64,000 bases of DNA from an uncultured Lachnospiraceae bacterium (GCA_934394565.1 CAKRQV010000004.1:1-64000); one strand, 5' to 3'. Counted from the first letter of the stretch, positions 27,511-37,743 are shown. The notes: generated by a model from the sequence alone, not told the origin. Translations and numbers: made by a program.

Positions 27511-28448
27511 TGCTGCGCACTCTCCTTTCCTTCACAGACTTCCCGGACAACATACTGCGGATTGCGGTTGAGGCCAAGGAACATCCTGCCGACATACTCA
27601 CCCACAAGTCCCAGCACCATCAGATTCATGCCCGAGAAGAAACAGATTGCCACCATCATTGACGGCCAGCCAAGGGCCATCGTCGGAATCATCAGCTTGC
27701 GGATCACTACCGTCAGTGCCCCAATGATACCAAGCAAAGAAAAGAAACCGCCGACCCAGGTGGCCATTCTAAGAGGTACAACAGAAAAACCCATAATGTT
27801 TGACCAGAGCTTCACCAGTTTTGAAAATGTATAGCCAGATGTTCCGACTTCCCGTTCAAAGTGTTTGATCGGAATACAGCTGATATTTCTCGTTGTCCGT
27901 AAGAATAAGCCCTGCAGATAAGCATATGGATTTTTATATTCAATTACAGAATCCCGGACAAACTTACGGATCACCCAGAAGCTGGATGTCTTCAGCTCCT
28001 TTGGCTTACCGATCAGAATCCGCACCGACAGATAGTTAAAGTAGCTGCCCAGATTGCGGAAACCGCTGTGCTTTTTCTCCGGATAATAACCATAGACAAT
28101 ATCATATCCCTTTTCCAGCTCTTCCAGCAGATACTGGATCTGGGACGGATGCGTCTGCATATCATCGTCCATGCCGATCAGAAGATCACCCTGTGCATAA
28201 TTCAATGCCGCCATCAGTGCATTATGCTGTCCTGCATTTTTGGCCAGCAGTACCGCACGGACATAGGGATATTTGTTGCTCAGTTCTTTTAATTTTGCGG
28301 CTGTCGCACCACCATCCGGTGAACAGTCATCCACCAGGACAAACTCAAACTCTGTGTGTCCGAGTCTTGTCAGTTCCGCCGCCGTCATCTCCACGACTTT
28401 CCCGATGGTCTGGCTTGATTTATAACATGGTATGACTACCGAAATCAT
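27507..28448 (-). CDS. Family 2 glycosyltransferase with C-terminal membrane helices (GtrB/ArnC-like)
   Basis: A 313-residue GT2 enzyme of the polyprenyl-phosphate sugar transferase type. The N-terminal SVVIPCYKSSQTIGKVVE and LVDDCSPDGGA are followed by the DDDMQTHPSQI catalytic/metal region. Two hydrophobic hairpin segments follow near the C-terminus (VGGFFSLLGIIGALTV and MMVAICFFSGMNLMVLGLVGEYVG). Enzymes of this kind load a sugar onto undecaprenyl phosphate for transfer outside. The start at 28448 has GGAGG 11 nt upstream. It overlaps the ATP-grasp gene by 4 nt. A 114-bp gap separates it from wecE. Confidence 0.9.
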   Translation of the reverse strand: MISVVIPCYKSSQTIGKVVEMTAAELTRLGHTEFEFVLVDDCSPDGGATAAKLKELSNKYPYVRAVLLAKNAGQHNALMAALNYAQGDLLIGMDDDMQTHPSQIQYLLEELEKGYDIVYGYYPEKKHSGFRNLGSYFNYLSVRILIGKPKELKTSSFWVIRKFVRDSVIEYKNPYAYLQGLFLRTTRNISCIPIKHFEREVGTSGYTFSKLVKLWSNIMGFSVVPLRMATWVGGFFSLLGIIGALTVVIRKLMIPTMALGWPSMMVAICFFSGMNLMVLGLVGEYVGRMFLGLNRNPQYVVREVCEGKESAQQ

Positions 28449-28562
28449 CTTTCTTCGTTCCTCCATACAGCTTTTTTAGTATTTTCTCTGTGTCAGATGC
28501 TTCTCTATCCTGTCACAACAGTAAAAACATCTGTACACCTGCACTGTATTATTTATCATCTA

Positions 28563-29696
28563 TTATTTTTCTGCATAGAAACGCTGTACGCTGTCAATTA
28601 CTTTCTGCTGGTCTTTTGCCGTCAGATGATAATACAGCGGCAGACGCACCAGACGCTCACTCTCCTTTGTCGTATAGACATCCTCCCCGGAAAAACGGCC
28701 AAATTTCAGACCGGCCGGTGCGGTATGCAGTGGAATATAATGGAAAACTGCCACGATGCCATCTGCCTTCAGATGAGCGATCAGTGCCGTTCTCTCTTCC
28801 AGATCCCTGGCTTTCAGATAGAACATATGCGCATTGTGCACACACCCCTTTGGAATCACCGGAAGCTCCACCTGTCCCTTTTCCTGCAACGGTCGGAAAG
28901 CTGCATAATAGGTATCCCAGCTGTGCAGACGATCCTCGTTGATCTCATCGGCCAGCTCCAGCTGTGCCCACAGATAGGCCGCATTCAGATCACTGGGCAG
29001 ATAGGAAGATCCCTTGTCCACCCAGGTATATTTGTCAATCTGGCCCCGGAAGAATTTACTGCGGTTTGTTCCCTTTTCCCGGACAATCTCCGCCTCCTCA
29101 ATCTTCTCCGGATCACGGATCAGCAGGCAGCCTCCCTCACCCATACTGTAATTCTTTGTCTCATGAAAGCTAAAACAGCCATAATCACCGATGGTTCCCA
29201 GCGCTCTGCCCTTATACGACGACATAATCCCCTGTGCTGCATCCTCGATCACAAGCAGATGATGCCGTCTGGCAATATCCATGATGGTATCCATTTCACA
29301 CGCCACGCCGGCATAATGTACCGGAACGATTGCTTTGGTCTTTTCTGTGATGGCTGCTTCGATCTTTGTCTCATCAATATTCATTGTATCCGGACGAATA
29401 TCCACAAATACAACCGTTGCCCCGCGTAAAACAAAGGCATCCGCTGTCGATACGAAGGTATAGGCCGGCATGATCACCTCATCTCCCGGCTGGATATCTG
29501 CCAGAAGGGCTGCCATTTCCGTAGCATGGGTACAGGATGTTGTCAGCAGAGCCTTGGCTGTGCCGGTTTTCTCCTCGATCCATGCATTGCACTTTTTCGT
29601 AAACTGTCCGTCTCCACAGATCTTGTGGGCTTCAACAGCCTCCCGGATATAGTCATATTCTTTTCCTGTAAACGGAGGTACGTTAAAACTGATCAT
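28563..29696 (-). CDS. wecE: dTDP-4-amino-4,6-dideoxygalactose transaminase-like (WecE/RffA)
   Basis: A 377-residue PLP sugar aminotransferase of the DegT/DnrJ/EryC1 family. The start ISFNVPPFTGKEYDYI and DGQFTKKC closely match the WecE/RffA subgroup. The PLP lysine is Lys-181 in FHETKNYSMGEGG. The partner aspartate region is EDAAQGIMSSY, and FHYIPLHTAPAG is also typical. It makes a 4-amino-4,6-dideoxyhexose nucleotide (Fuc4N-type) for a surface glycan. It lies 21 nt after a CDP-glycerol transferase gene and shares its operon. Confidence 0.92.
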   Translation of the reverse strand: MISFNVPPFTGKEYDYIREAVEAHKICGDGQFTKKCNAWIEEKTGTAKALLTTSCTHATEMAALLADIQPGDEVIMPAYTFVSTADAFVLRGATVVFVDIRPDTMNIDETKIEAAITEKTKAIVPVHYAGVACEMDTIMDIARRHHLLVIEDAAQGIMSSYKGRALGTIGDYGCFSFHETKNYSMGEGGCLLIRDPEKIEEAEIVREKGTNRSKFFRGQIDKYTWVDKGSSYLPSDLNAAYLWAQLELADEINEDRLHSWDTYYAAFRPLQEKGQVELPVIPKGCVHNAHMFYLKARDLEERTALIAHLKADGIVAVFHYIPLHTAPAGLKFGRFSGEDVYTTKESERLVRLPLYYHLTAKDQQKVIDSVQRFYAEK

Positions 29697-29717
29697 GTTT
29701 TTGCCTTTCTTTTCAAC

Positions 29718-31736
29718 TTATTTAAATATTTTTTCTGTCAAGAACTGATAAATACGTTCCGTATTCTTTCCGTCGTGGAATTTATTGATTTCCAGATACC
29801 GTCTCTCATACTCCTGCGTACGGAAATAGTCCAGATCAATCTTTCCTTCAGTAAATCCTGGGGCAAGTACATTATGCAGGCCCTCTTCATCCAGCGCCCG
29901 GTAACCGATGTATTCCTCAGGCTGCGGCACCAGCGGCATCTGCATATATTCCTCAAACCGCTCCAAATCCGGCTGATAGAATACGACACCGCCCCCCTGG
30001 TAAAAGCTGTTGTAACCCACAGAGGAATAATCCGTGATCAAAAGTTTTGCCAGCCCCAGCACTTCAGATATCGGTTTCGTCCAGATCTTGTCCTCGCCAA
30101 CAGCAGATTTCAGACCCTCCAGCACCTTCGGATGCGGTACGATGATGATCTTATCCTCGTCCACATACTGCTTCAGAATGTCATACACCTGCATCGTGTA
30201 CTGATAATAGGTCGAATCTTCAAATTTCTCGATAAAGTTTTCATACGGACGCCAGGTCATCATAATGACAATCCTGTCCTCCGTATCCCTGTTGATATGC
30301 TTGTACGGACAGTAGTCAAACATCATCATACCTGTGATCAGGTTTCTCTCTAACGGTGTGCCCATCATACGGTTGACAGCCGCACCCTCTTTTTCACTGC
30401 TGACCACGATATAGGCCGGCTCACCGGCTTTTCCGACAGAGAATGTTGAACGCGTACCCTGCGGTTTCAGGTAAGTAATGCCGTGTTGCAGGAAAATAAA
30501 CGGATGTTTACACAGATTCCAGCGCACCAGACGGCTGTTATCATCCATCAGTGACAGATGGATCGGAGCCTCCGTGGACACGAAACAATCCACATTAAAA
30601 ATCAGATAATAATACTTCCAGGAAAATTTTGCCACCACGTGATGCTTACCACCGATCCTGGCATAATCCGGAGAATTTTTATCTATAATATAGTAACATT
30701 TCGCCTTTCCATCCTGATCACAGCGTTCGAACAGCTCATATGTACCCTCTTCTGCTTTCGCCGCCAGCTTTTCATAAAACAGCGCAATCTTCTTTCTGCG
30801 CAGCTTACCAAACAGCTTACCGGAATAAAAGAGAACGGCCGTCACCGGGCGGGATTCCTTAAACCGGAAGCCTGCCGTATGCTCAATCTCCTCCATCGGA
30901 CGTTTGACCAACGTCAGATGGCCGTAATAGGTACGACGGATCTGCACAGCATAGTCTCTGCTATATGTACTCTTAAGCGGCACATAATACTCTTTATTTT
31001 CATGCTGCTTTTTTGCCGTATTTCTGAACTTCTTTGTGATTGAATACTTAATGTAGATGCCTTCAACCTTCAGCCATACGCTGAACTTCGTACCACCTAT
31101 TTTCAGAAGATCCGCAAACTGATCCAGCGGAAACGTAAAATGGCGGAAATATTTCGGTTTATACTTGCCCCAGCGTGACAGACCGCTCTCGCAGACCGGA
31201 ATATCGTAAGTTTTCAGGTCACTAAGCACATCTATACCAAAATAAGCGCCCTCTACCTTCAGACCGTAATTGTTTTCCGCATACACAAAAGCATCCACAC
31301 CAAGCGTTCGCTCTGTAAGGCTCATATGACGTACAACCGCATTAAAGCGCACCAGACTGTGGTAAATGCGGTGCCGTCTGCCATACATCAAAAAAAGCTT
31401 TCGATGATGGGAAAAGACTGCCAGCATCTCATCCATACGATGCGGATCATCCAGACCATAATATTTTTGATATTCTTCCCTTTTTAACTCATCCTCCGTT
31501 TTCAGCGTAAACTCCGCTTCCAGCGCATCCTCATCCTCGTCCTCTTTTTCATAGAAATCATCCGGCAGATGCTCCAGCATAAAAAGCTGACGGTTTTCTT
31601 CCGGCAGGATCTCGAAATCCATCGTATGTCTGGTATTCGTTTCCAGCGACAGCAGGTCTATCCGCAGACTGGCAGGATCTCCCTCCCGTGCAACAACCAG
31701 CGTCTTTCCTTCCATTGTAAATGTCAATCTGTGCAT
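29718..31736 (-). CDS. CDP-glycerol glycerophosphotransferase family protein (TagF/TagB-like)
   Basis: A 672-residue protein. The C-terminal half is a Glyphos_transf (TagB/TagF) domain, with FLQHGITYLKPQG, then NLITGMMMFDY, then HPKVLEGL and the LLITDYSSVGYNSFYQGG loop that contacts CDP-glycerol. The N-terminal half (about 1-330) is unrecognised, contains an acidic EKEDEDEDALEAE tract, and may fix the acceptor. Such enzymes add or polymerise glycerol-phosphate units on a lipid-linked wall or lipoteichoic polymer at the inner membrane face. CGGAGAG precedes the ATG. It is 25 nt after yfhO. Confidence 0.92.
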   Translation of the reverse strand: MHRLTFTMEGKTLVVAREGDPASLRIDLLSLETNTRHTMDFEILPEENRQLFMLEHLPDDFYEKEDEDEDALEAEFTLKTEDELKREEYQKYYGLDDPHRMDEMLAVFSHHRKLFLMYGRRHRIYHSLVRFNAVVRHMSLTERTLGVDAFVYAENNYGLKVEGAYFGIDVLSDLKTYDIPVCESGLSRWGKYKPKYFRHFTFPLDQFADLLKIGGTKFSVWLKVEGIYIKYSITKKFRNTAKKQHENKEYYVPLKSTYSRDYAVQIRRTYYGHLTLVKRPMEEIEHTAGFRFKESRPVTAVLFYSGKLFGKLRRKKIALFYEKLAAKAEEGTYELFERCDQDGKAKCYYIIDKNSPDYARIGGKHHVVAKFSWKYYYLIFNVDCFVSTEAPIHLSLMDDNSRLVRWNLCKHPFIFLQHGITYLKPQGTRSTFSVGKAGEPAYIVVSSEKEGAAVNRMMGTPLERNLITGMMMFDYCPYKHINRDTEDRIVIMMTWRPYENFIEKFEDSTYYQYTMQVYDILKQYVDEDKIIIVPHPKVLEGLKSAVGEDKIWTKPISEVLGLAKLLITDYSSVGYNSFYQGGGVVFYQPDLERFEEYMQMPLVPQPEEYIGYRALDEEGLHNVLAPGFTEGKIDLDYFRTQEYERRYLEINKFHDGKNTERIYQFLTEKIFK

Positions 31737-31761
31737 ATTTCTCTCCGTTTTATTTCGCAGG

Positions 31762-34700
31762 TTACTTTGTACTTTTCACCTTTTTTCTTTTTCGCAGTCC
31801 AAAACCGATCAGAATACAGATAAATATTCCTGTACTGATACCGGTGACGATAAGTCCATACCGGATACCCGGCATTTCGTATTGCAAAACAACAGTATGC
31901 TCTCCCGGACTGATCTCCAGTCCTGTATACATAATATTCGTCTTTAACAGTGGCACCTTTACGCCATCCACCGTTGCCGACCATCCTTTCTGGTACGGTA
32001 TGGAAAAAGTCAGAAGCTTTTCTTTTTCTGTCGATATTGTACCACGGATCTGGTTATTTTCCATAACAATATTTTCCAGTGCATCCTCTTTAAGGGCATT
32101 CACATCCGCTGCATAGTCATCCATTGGCTGACACCAGAGCATCCAGTCATCCAGATTCAGAATACCGCTGCCCCAGAACTGTAAAGTCACCTGTTCGTGT
32201 CCTTCTTCACTGTACCCAAAGTTTATCATATATTTTTCAAAATCCATATGATAAATATTCTCTTCCGGCCGGATGCGATACTCATACTCTCCATTTTCTG
32301 TTTTTACACCCAGAAGTGTTGTATCTCTTCCCTCGACTGTCGGCGTCGTCGTACCGGTAAACACGAAATAAATTTCTGCATTTGGTATTTTGTCCAAAAC
32401 AAACGTCACTTTACCATTATCTGATCCGACGATATCATTGCCATCCCAGCTGACCTCATCCAATATGATCTCTTTTGGCTGAATCCTGTAACCACTGCCT
32501 GCATGCTGTGCCACATCGTAAGTGCCTGTAAGGACATCCGTATCCTCCACCACTGCATTCTTCAGCAGTAATTCCTGCCTTTCTTCCACAGGATGTGCCA
32601 GAAGTTCATCCTGTGACATCACACGTTCATAACTGTATGCCAACGGTAATGTATCTTCCGTTTTGTACACCGTATATCCTGTACCATCTATGCGTTTTTC
32701 GTCATACAGATGATAGCCATACGGAAGAAAAGCTTCCGCGGTCTCATCATCGGTTGATCCATAATATTTTACCGCTGCCAGAGCATTAAGAATCGTGCGA
32801 TTATTAAAATCACTCTGATATACCATACAGCTTCTGCCATTTCCCATAAGCTGGTCGAACTCAAGAATCAGTCCATTCATTGTACTGTTAAAATATGAAA
32901 TAGAATTCAGTCCCATGGCTGAAGACGCACAATAATTGTACATACCGATACTTTGCTCTGTCACCCTGTAAAAACTGTCATCCTCCAGATCCGTGCAGGC
33001 TTTTAACAGAGTAGTCTCTGCTTCTTCTACAGCTTTTCCTCTTTCCGCATATTCTTCTGTAACCGCAGCTCCGTTGGTGCCAAACAGCATATCTCCATTC
33101 ATTGCCAGTCCCAGAATCACCAATACACCCATAGCCGCCAGCATCTGCCTGCGTCCCAGTATTCCCACGGTTTCCGCAGAAAAGACAACAATAATATATG
33201 TCATCAGAAGCATACCCAGCCCCTTTAACGAAAAGACCGTATCGTATCTGCTGTAAAACATGGTCAGAACAAAATATGGAACAAGTGCCATAAACAATAT
33301 AGAAAGCTCTTTTTTGGTCAGCGAAGGAATCATAGCTAAAAACTCTGCAGCTGCCAGAGTCAGAACCAGGGTAAAAATATACAGCCAACGATTTGTCACA
33401 CTGCCAAAGCCGCTCATAAAATAGGCGAATGCCGGAAATAGCAATCCAGCCAGGCAGGCAGCCATGCATACTTTCAGTTCTTTCTTATTTTTACGCAGGT
33501 ATAACGCAACAATTGCCAGCAAAACTACCGGGATAAATCCCAGCTTCATCCAGTAGCCCAGCCCCTCGCCAGGAGCTATTAACTGAACATACAGATCATT
33601 CAGCCAGTCCTTTTTGTAAAACCATAAAGATTCTGCGGAAATATTACCGCTTCCCGTTCTCGCCGATCCAAAATAATTAAACAGCGACGTAAAAATGGTC
33701 ATGCTTCCCATGCCCACACCCAGAATATAGGCCCCGGCAAAACAGCCGATATACGACCAGAAATTTTTCCAGGTCTGCTGCGTTTTTGGCAGAAACGCGT
33801 AGCGCACCAGAAAATACACAGCCAGTGCGATCGTGTTCATATACAGGAAATAATATGAGCACAGCAGAGAGACTGCGATCAAAATACACCCCGGTATCCA
33901 TCTTTTTTTTCGAATAATCTCTTCCACGGCGATCACCAGCAATGGCAACAGAATAAAAGGCACCATAAACTGGGCATGCCGTGTGCAGGCATACAGCACA
34001 TAACCGGAAAAACAGTAGATATAGCTGCAGATCCAGGTAATCTTTTCGTCTTTTTTTAAGTATAACAGTAATGCTGATACACTAAGTCCAGACAGATACA
34101 TACGAAGCACCATCACAAACTCATATCCTGCTTCCATATCTTCCGGTTTAAACAGCGCATGCAGCCAATACAGCGGTTCCAGCTTGACCGGTACACTGTC
34201 TCCCATGCCAAGGCTGAAATCGTACATTTTTACGGCAAAATTTCCCTGTAAAAGCTGCGCCACCGTCTCGCGCATATATCTTGCATAATACATGGCTTTC
34301 GGAAAGTACTGGGAGATTGCATCCCTTCTCCAGATCAGGCTGGCACCATTCTCCAGAAACGGCAGATACACCAGACTGAACACGACAACAAAACCGATGG
34401 TATATGCCACGATATAGCAAAATTTCTTATGTGCCTGACAGAAGCCCTTCACTCCCATCGTCTGCCATACTTTGACCATTCGCAGTACCAGTATCGATAC
34501 TGCCCAACAGAATATACAAAGCACTGCCGTACGCAGGCTGGAATACTTTTTCACCTGAAAAACGCCGCGCAATACATGCAAAATCAGCAAAAGGATCATC
34601 GTTTGCCCAACAGTATCCCCCTTGCTTCTTGCTCCAAGCAATTTTGTGCGCAGTTTTTCGTACCATGCCATCACTTTCTTTTGTCGGACAAGCACCGTCA

Positions 34701-35451
34701 GAAGCAAAAGGAGTCCCGCAGGGAGCAATACCGCCCAGTAATGCAACGGGAACTCCAGACTTTTCACCAGTGCCGCTCTGTGCCAGCAAATCATCACAAT
34801 GGTATATACACTTCCGGAAACGATCAGCACCGGATCGGCCGGCCGTTTATGTTCTCCTGCCAGATAGCTTCCCAGCATAAAATACCCCAGATACACCATA
34901 AGCGGCAAACAGCGGTAACTATCCCCGCCGATCCACATCGTTAATATCGGATATCGAATCATTGACTGTGGAAAAAACACCAGCCCGAATCCGGCCACAG
35001 AAAGAGCTACAGCCAGAAGAGGACTGGACAGTAACCTGGCATACACATTTTTTCCGACAGCGATCAATACAAGTAAAGCTGCAGCCGTGAAAAACACTTC
35101 CGAAAACTTCGGCACTGAAACCAGGAACACCACCCGCATCAAATCATCCCAGAAACTCCCCTGATCAATCAGCACAAAACGGCCAAAACCGGTCAGAACA
35201 TACATACCGTAATACAGAAGGGCAAGCTGGAGCAGTTCTCTTTTTCCTATCTCGTCCCGCAGATACATGGCAGCCCTGTAGCCTGCCACAAAAAAGATCC
35301 CTGCCCCTGTCAGACACCATCCCATATTGCCCAGAAGCTGCATCAAACGTGACGTTTTCACAGCAAACATCTGGCATCCCAAGGTCATGGTATAGACAAA
35401 CAGTAGGATCTCCTCCATCCGTTTTACAGTGTATGTTCTTTCCGTTCTCAT
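31762..35451 (-). CDS. YfhO-family large membrane protein
   Basis: A 1229-residue protein with many hydrophobic helices over about two thirds of its length, then a large extracytoplasmic C-terminal domain closed by a final membrane helix (YGLIVTGISTGIFICILIG). The order resembles YfhO, a GT-C-fold protein required for glycosylating lipoteichoic acid in Gram-positives. An extra N-terminal membrane part (about 1-330, ending before FCQAHKKFCYIVAYTIG) makes it longer than usual YfhO (about 860), perhaps a fusion with an acyltransferase-3-like segment. The start has AGGAG at 6 nt. That site directly follows a terminator hairpin. Confidence 0.88.
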   Translation of the reverse strand: MRTERTYTVKRMEEILLFVYTMTLGCQMFAVKTSRLMQLLGNMGWCLTGAGIFFVAGYRAAMYLRDEIGKRELLQLALLYYGMYVLTGFGRFVLIDQGSFWDDLMRVVFLVSVPKFSEVFFTAAALLVLIAVGKNVYARLLSSPLLAVALSVAGFGLVFFPQSMIRYPILTMWIGGDSYRCLPLMVYLGYFMLGSYLAGEHKRPADPVLIVSGSVYTIVMICWHRAALVKSLEFPLHYWAVLLPAGLLLLLTVLVRQKKVMAWYEKLRTKLLGARSKGDTVGQTMILLLILHVLRGVFQVKKYSSLRTAVLCIFCWAVSILVLRMVKVWQTMGVKGFCQAHKKFCYIVAYTIGFVVVFSLVYLPFLENGASLIWRRDAISQYFPKAMYYARYMRETVAQLLQGNFAVKMYDFSLGMGDSVPVKLEPLYWLHALFKPEDMEAGYEFVMVLRMYLSGLSVSALLLYLKKDEKITWICSYIYCFSGYVLYACTRHAQFMVPFILLPLLVIAVEEIIRKKRWIPGCILIAVSLLCSYYFLYMNTIALAVYFLVRYAFLPKTQQTWKNFWSYIGCFAGAYILGVGMGSMTIFTSLFNYFGSARTGSGNISAESLWFYKKDWLNDLYVQLIAPGEGLGYWMKLGFIPVVLLAIVALYLRKNKKELKVCMAACLAGLLFPAFAYFMSGFGSVTNRWLYIFTLVLTLAAAEFLAMIPSLTKKELSILFMALVPYFVLTMFYSRYDTVFSLKGLGMLLMTYIIVVFSAETVGILGRRQMLAAMGVLVILGLAMNGDMLFGTNGAAVTEEYAERGKAVEEAETTLLKACTDLEDDSFYRVTEQSIGMYNYCASSAMGLNSISYFNSTMNGLILEFDQLMGNGRSCMVYQSDFNNRTILNALAAVKYYGSTDDETAEAFLPYGYHLYDEKRIDGTGYTVYKTEDTLPLAYSYERVMSQDELLAHPVEERQELLLKNAVVEDTDVLTGTYDVAQHAGSGYRIQPKEIILDEVSWDGNDIVGSDNGKVTFVLDKIPNAEIYFVFTGTTTPTVEGRDTTLLGVKTENGEYEYRIRPEENIYHMDFEKYMINFGYSEEGHEQVTLQFWGSGILNLDDWMLWCQPMDDYAADVNALKEDALENIVMENNQIRGTISTEKEKLLTFSIPYQKGWSATVDGVKVPLLKTNIMYTGLEISPGEHTVVLQYEMPGIRYGLIVTGISTGIFICILIGFGLRKRKKVKSTK

Positions 35452-35471
35452 CTCTCTCTCCTAAAAAAAGC

Positions 35472-35499
35472 AAAAAGCCAGTACGGATACTGGCTTTTT
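35472..35499 (-). terminator. Intrinsic terminator of the L,D-transpeptidase gene, abutting the yfhO ribosome binding site
   Basis: Twelve-bp stem AAAAAGCCAGTA/TACTGGCTTTTT with a four-base loop, followed on the minus strand by a T-rich tract. The tract leads straight into AGGAG of yfhO about 10 nt later. No room remains for a separate yfhO promoter, so yfhO is probably reached by readthrough. Confidence 0.85.
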
Positions 35500-35508
35500 G
35501 TTAACGTT

Positions 35509-37713
35509 TTAATATACTAATACCGTTGCTTTCTTCGGCACATTGTTATATACCCATTTTGCAAGACTGTCGGTCAGACGTACGCATCCATTGGATAACG
35601 GTTTACCCATAGTCGCATTCAGATACTTACCACCCTTTCTTCGGGCCGGACGTGTATGCATCTTATTATCACCACGGAAATAGGTCAGATATTTGTAGAA
35701 GTTTCTGCCGTAATAATGGGCATACTTCTTCTTGCTGACCTGGAACTCGCCCAGTGGTGTATAGGTAGACATCTTACCGGTTACACATCTTTCCGAACGG
35801 ATCAGCTTCCAATTGCCCTTGGAACCTTCAAATACATTCACACGCTGCGTGTAAGTACTGATCCAGATCAGATATTTTGACTTACTCTTATAGCCTTTGG
35901 AATTCACATAGTATTCCTTGGCCTGTGTACTGTAATCATCTTTGGTATAAGACTGGCCGTTAACTCTCATAGCGCCATTGTAGATATAATACTTCTTTCC
36001 CTGATAAGATACAAGACTTTGTTTCCAGCGACGGTAAATAATGGTAACCTTTTTACCCGGTTTGATCATGCCCTGCTTTGTTTCATCTTTACGAAACTTC
36101 TCGTAAAGACCGGTTTTACGGGTGATCTTTGCGGAATAGTAAATCGGGCGTACAGCCTTTCCGTCGCTGACGGTCTTGCTGCCATATACCAGAGTCTCCG
36201 GCCATGATACGCTGTAAAGGAAATTCACATTATCTTCTGTACGGTAAGACCGTACTGCGTATTTCTGCTTGTCTGTATCACCGGCTCCCTGATCTGTAAA
36301 GGAGGTAGCCGTTGTTCTTCCGATCTCATCGTATCTGTTTTTGGAATAGTTGTAACGGTATACAACATAACCATTGGCAAGACCACCGGCATACCAGGTC
36401 AGTGTGGTCGCACCGTTATTGTTATTTCCGGCAAGACCTGTCGGAGCTTCCGGTACTGTCATATACGGTCTGGCTTCTACTGCATAGGAACGCTGTCCAA
36501 CCGTCAGCGCACCATTATCATCACGGATTGCCTCTACAGCGAACCAGTAGGACACGCCACTGCGCAGATTATTGACGGTACAGTTTGTAGTTGTCACTGT
36601 TGTCAGGACTTCCATGGCACCTGTAGACTGGTTCTGTATATATACACGGTATGCCGTTGCATTTGCAGCCGCTGCCCAGTTCAGCACAACCTGCTGATCT
36701 CCCGCTGTTGCGGAAATACTGCCGATACCTCCCGGAATGATCTGCTGTTCAGACTGGACAGCAATAGATGCAGACTGTGTATCCACAGCATTCTGTGCTG
36801 CTGCCTCCAGTGGAGCGACTGCAGTTTCTGTACTTACATAATATACCGGCTCGGCATTCTCTTCCTGTGTATATGGTGTAATCTGCACATGCAGATCTGC
36901 TTCAACTGCAGCAAACGTACAGGCAGAAGCTTCTTCCAGCGTCTGGCTGTCCACCAGCTGATCATTTTCGTTCAGGAGCTCAATAACATACCCATCACAG
37001 TCTTTGTCATTTGTCCAGACAACATCTACCTTGTTATCGCCATTGACAGCAGCAGCCGCACTGGATACCGGTATTTCCTTTTTCAGACTGCACTGGATAT
37101 AGGATGTCCCTGCTTTATCATATACCTTTATCTGGATCTCCTCCGGCCAGGACTCATCCATGTCGATCTGCGTCTCAAAGACCTCCGCAGTTTTAAATAC
37201 CTCTGCAAGATCCCCCTTTGTTTCCTTCTTTTCAACTGACAGGGCATCTGCTTTCAGCACCGTACCTTTAGCATCACAGATTTCATATGTATACTCATCC
37301 TGATCTGCGAAAGCAGCAAAATCCATAACGATCTTTTTCTGTTCAGCATCGACATGGGCATACAGCATCTTTTCTTCCATAAGAAGCGGTGTATCTGCTT
37401 TATCCGGCTCTTTTTCTGTCTCTTTTGCTGTCTCTGCTGTATTCTCTCCCCCTGACAATACCTCAGATCCACCATCGGTAACATCTGCATCCACATCACT
37501 GATCACTGAGCCGGCTGTTTCATCTACAACAGAAGACTGCATGGCCTTTTCTATGGTCTCTGCATCCTCCTCTGCCGTAGACTCTGTGGTGCCCTCCTCC
37601 ACTACCGAAGATGGTTCCGGTACAACTTCACTGGCCATCGCGCAAAGAGGCATTCCTATCGTCTCAACAGCTACTGCTGCAGTCAGTAACGCAGCGATCA
37701 CTCGTCTCTTCAT
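35509..37713 (-). CDS. Secreted L,D-transpeptidase (YkuD) with fibronectin type III domains
   Basis: A 734-residue secreted protein. The signal peptide is MKRRVIAALLTAAVAVETIG, with cleavage probably after AMA. An acidic Glu/Thr/Val-rich linker (about 25-110) and unassigned strands follow. Two fibronectin III modules come next (SISATAGDQQVVLNWAA and PEAPTGLAGNNNNGATTLTW). The C-terminal YkuD domain carries His-686 and catalytic Cys-710 in LSNGCVRL. It would make 3-3 cross-links in peptidoglycan or attach proteins to it. The start at 37713 has GGAGG; an ATG ten codons earlier lacks this. It is monocistronic or leads by readthrough into yfhO. Confidence 0.93.
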   Translation of the reverse strand: MKRRVIAALLTAAVAVETIGMPLCAMASEVVPEPSSVVEEGTTESTAEEDAETIEKAMQSSVVDETAGSVISDVDADVTDGGSEVLSGGENTAETAKETEKEPDKADTPLLMEEKMLYAHVDAEQKKIVMDFAAFADQDEYTYEICDAKGTVLKADALSVEKKETKGDLAEVFKTAEVFETQIDMDESWPEEIQIKVYDKAGTSYIQCSLKKEIPVSSAAAAVNGDNKVDVVWTNDKDCDGYVIELLNENDQLVDSQTLEEASACTFAAVEADLHVQITPYTQEENAEPVYYVSTETAVAPLEAAAQNAVDTQSASIAVQSEQQIIPGGIGSISATAGDQQVVLNWAAAANATAYRVYIQNQSTGAMEVLTTVTTTNCTVNNLRSGVSYWFAVEAIRDDNGALTVGQRSYAVEARPYMTVPEAPTGLAGNNNNGATTLTWYAGGLANGYVVYRYNYSKNRYDEIGRTTATSFTDQGAGDTDKQKYAVRSYRTEDNVNFLYSVSWPETLVYGSKTVSDGKAVRPIYYSAKITRKTGLYEKFRKDETKQGMIKPGKKVTIIYRRWKQSLVSYQGKKYYIYNGAMRVNGQSYTKDDYSTQAKEYYVNSKGYKSKSKYLIWISTYTQRVNVFEGSKGNWKLIRSERCVTGKMSTYTPLGEFQVSKKKYAHYYGRNFYKYLTYFRGDNKMHTRPARRKGGKYLNATMGKPLSNGCVRLTDSLAKWVYNNVPKKATVLVY

Positions 37714-37743
37714 ACTTTCCCTCCATAAATCATATTGTTTCAC

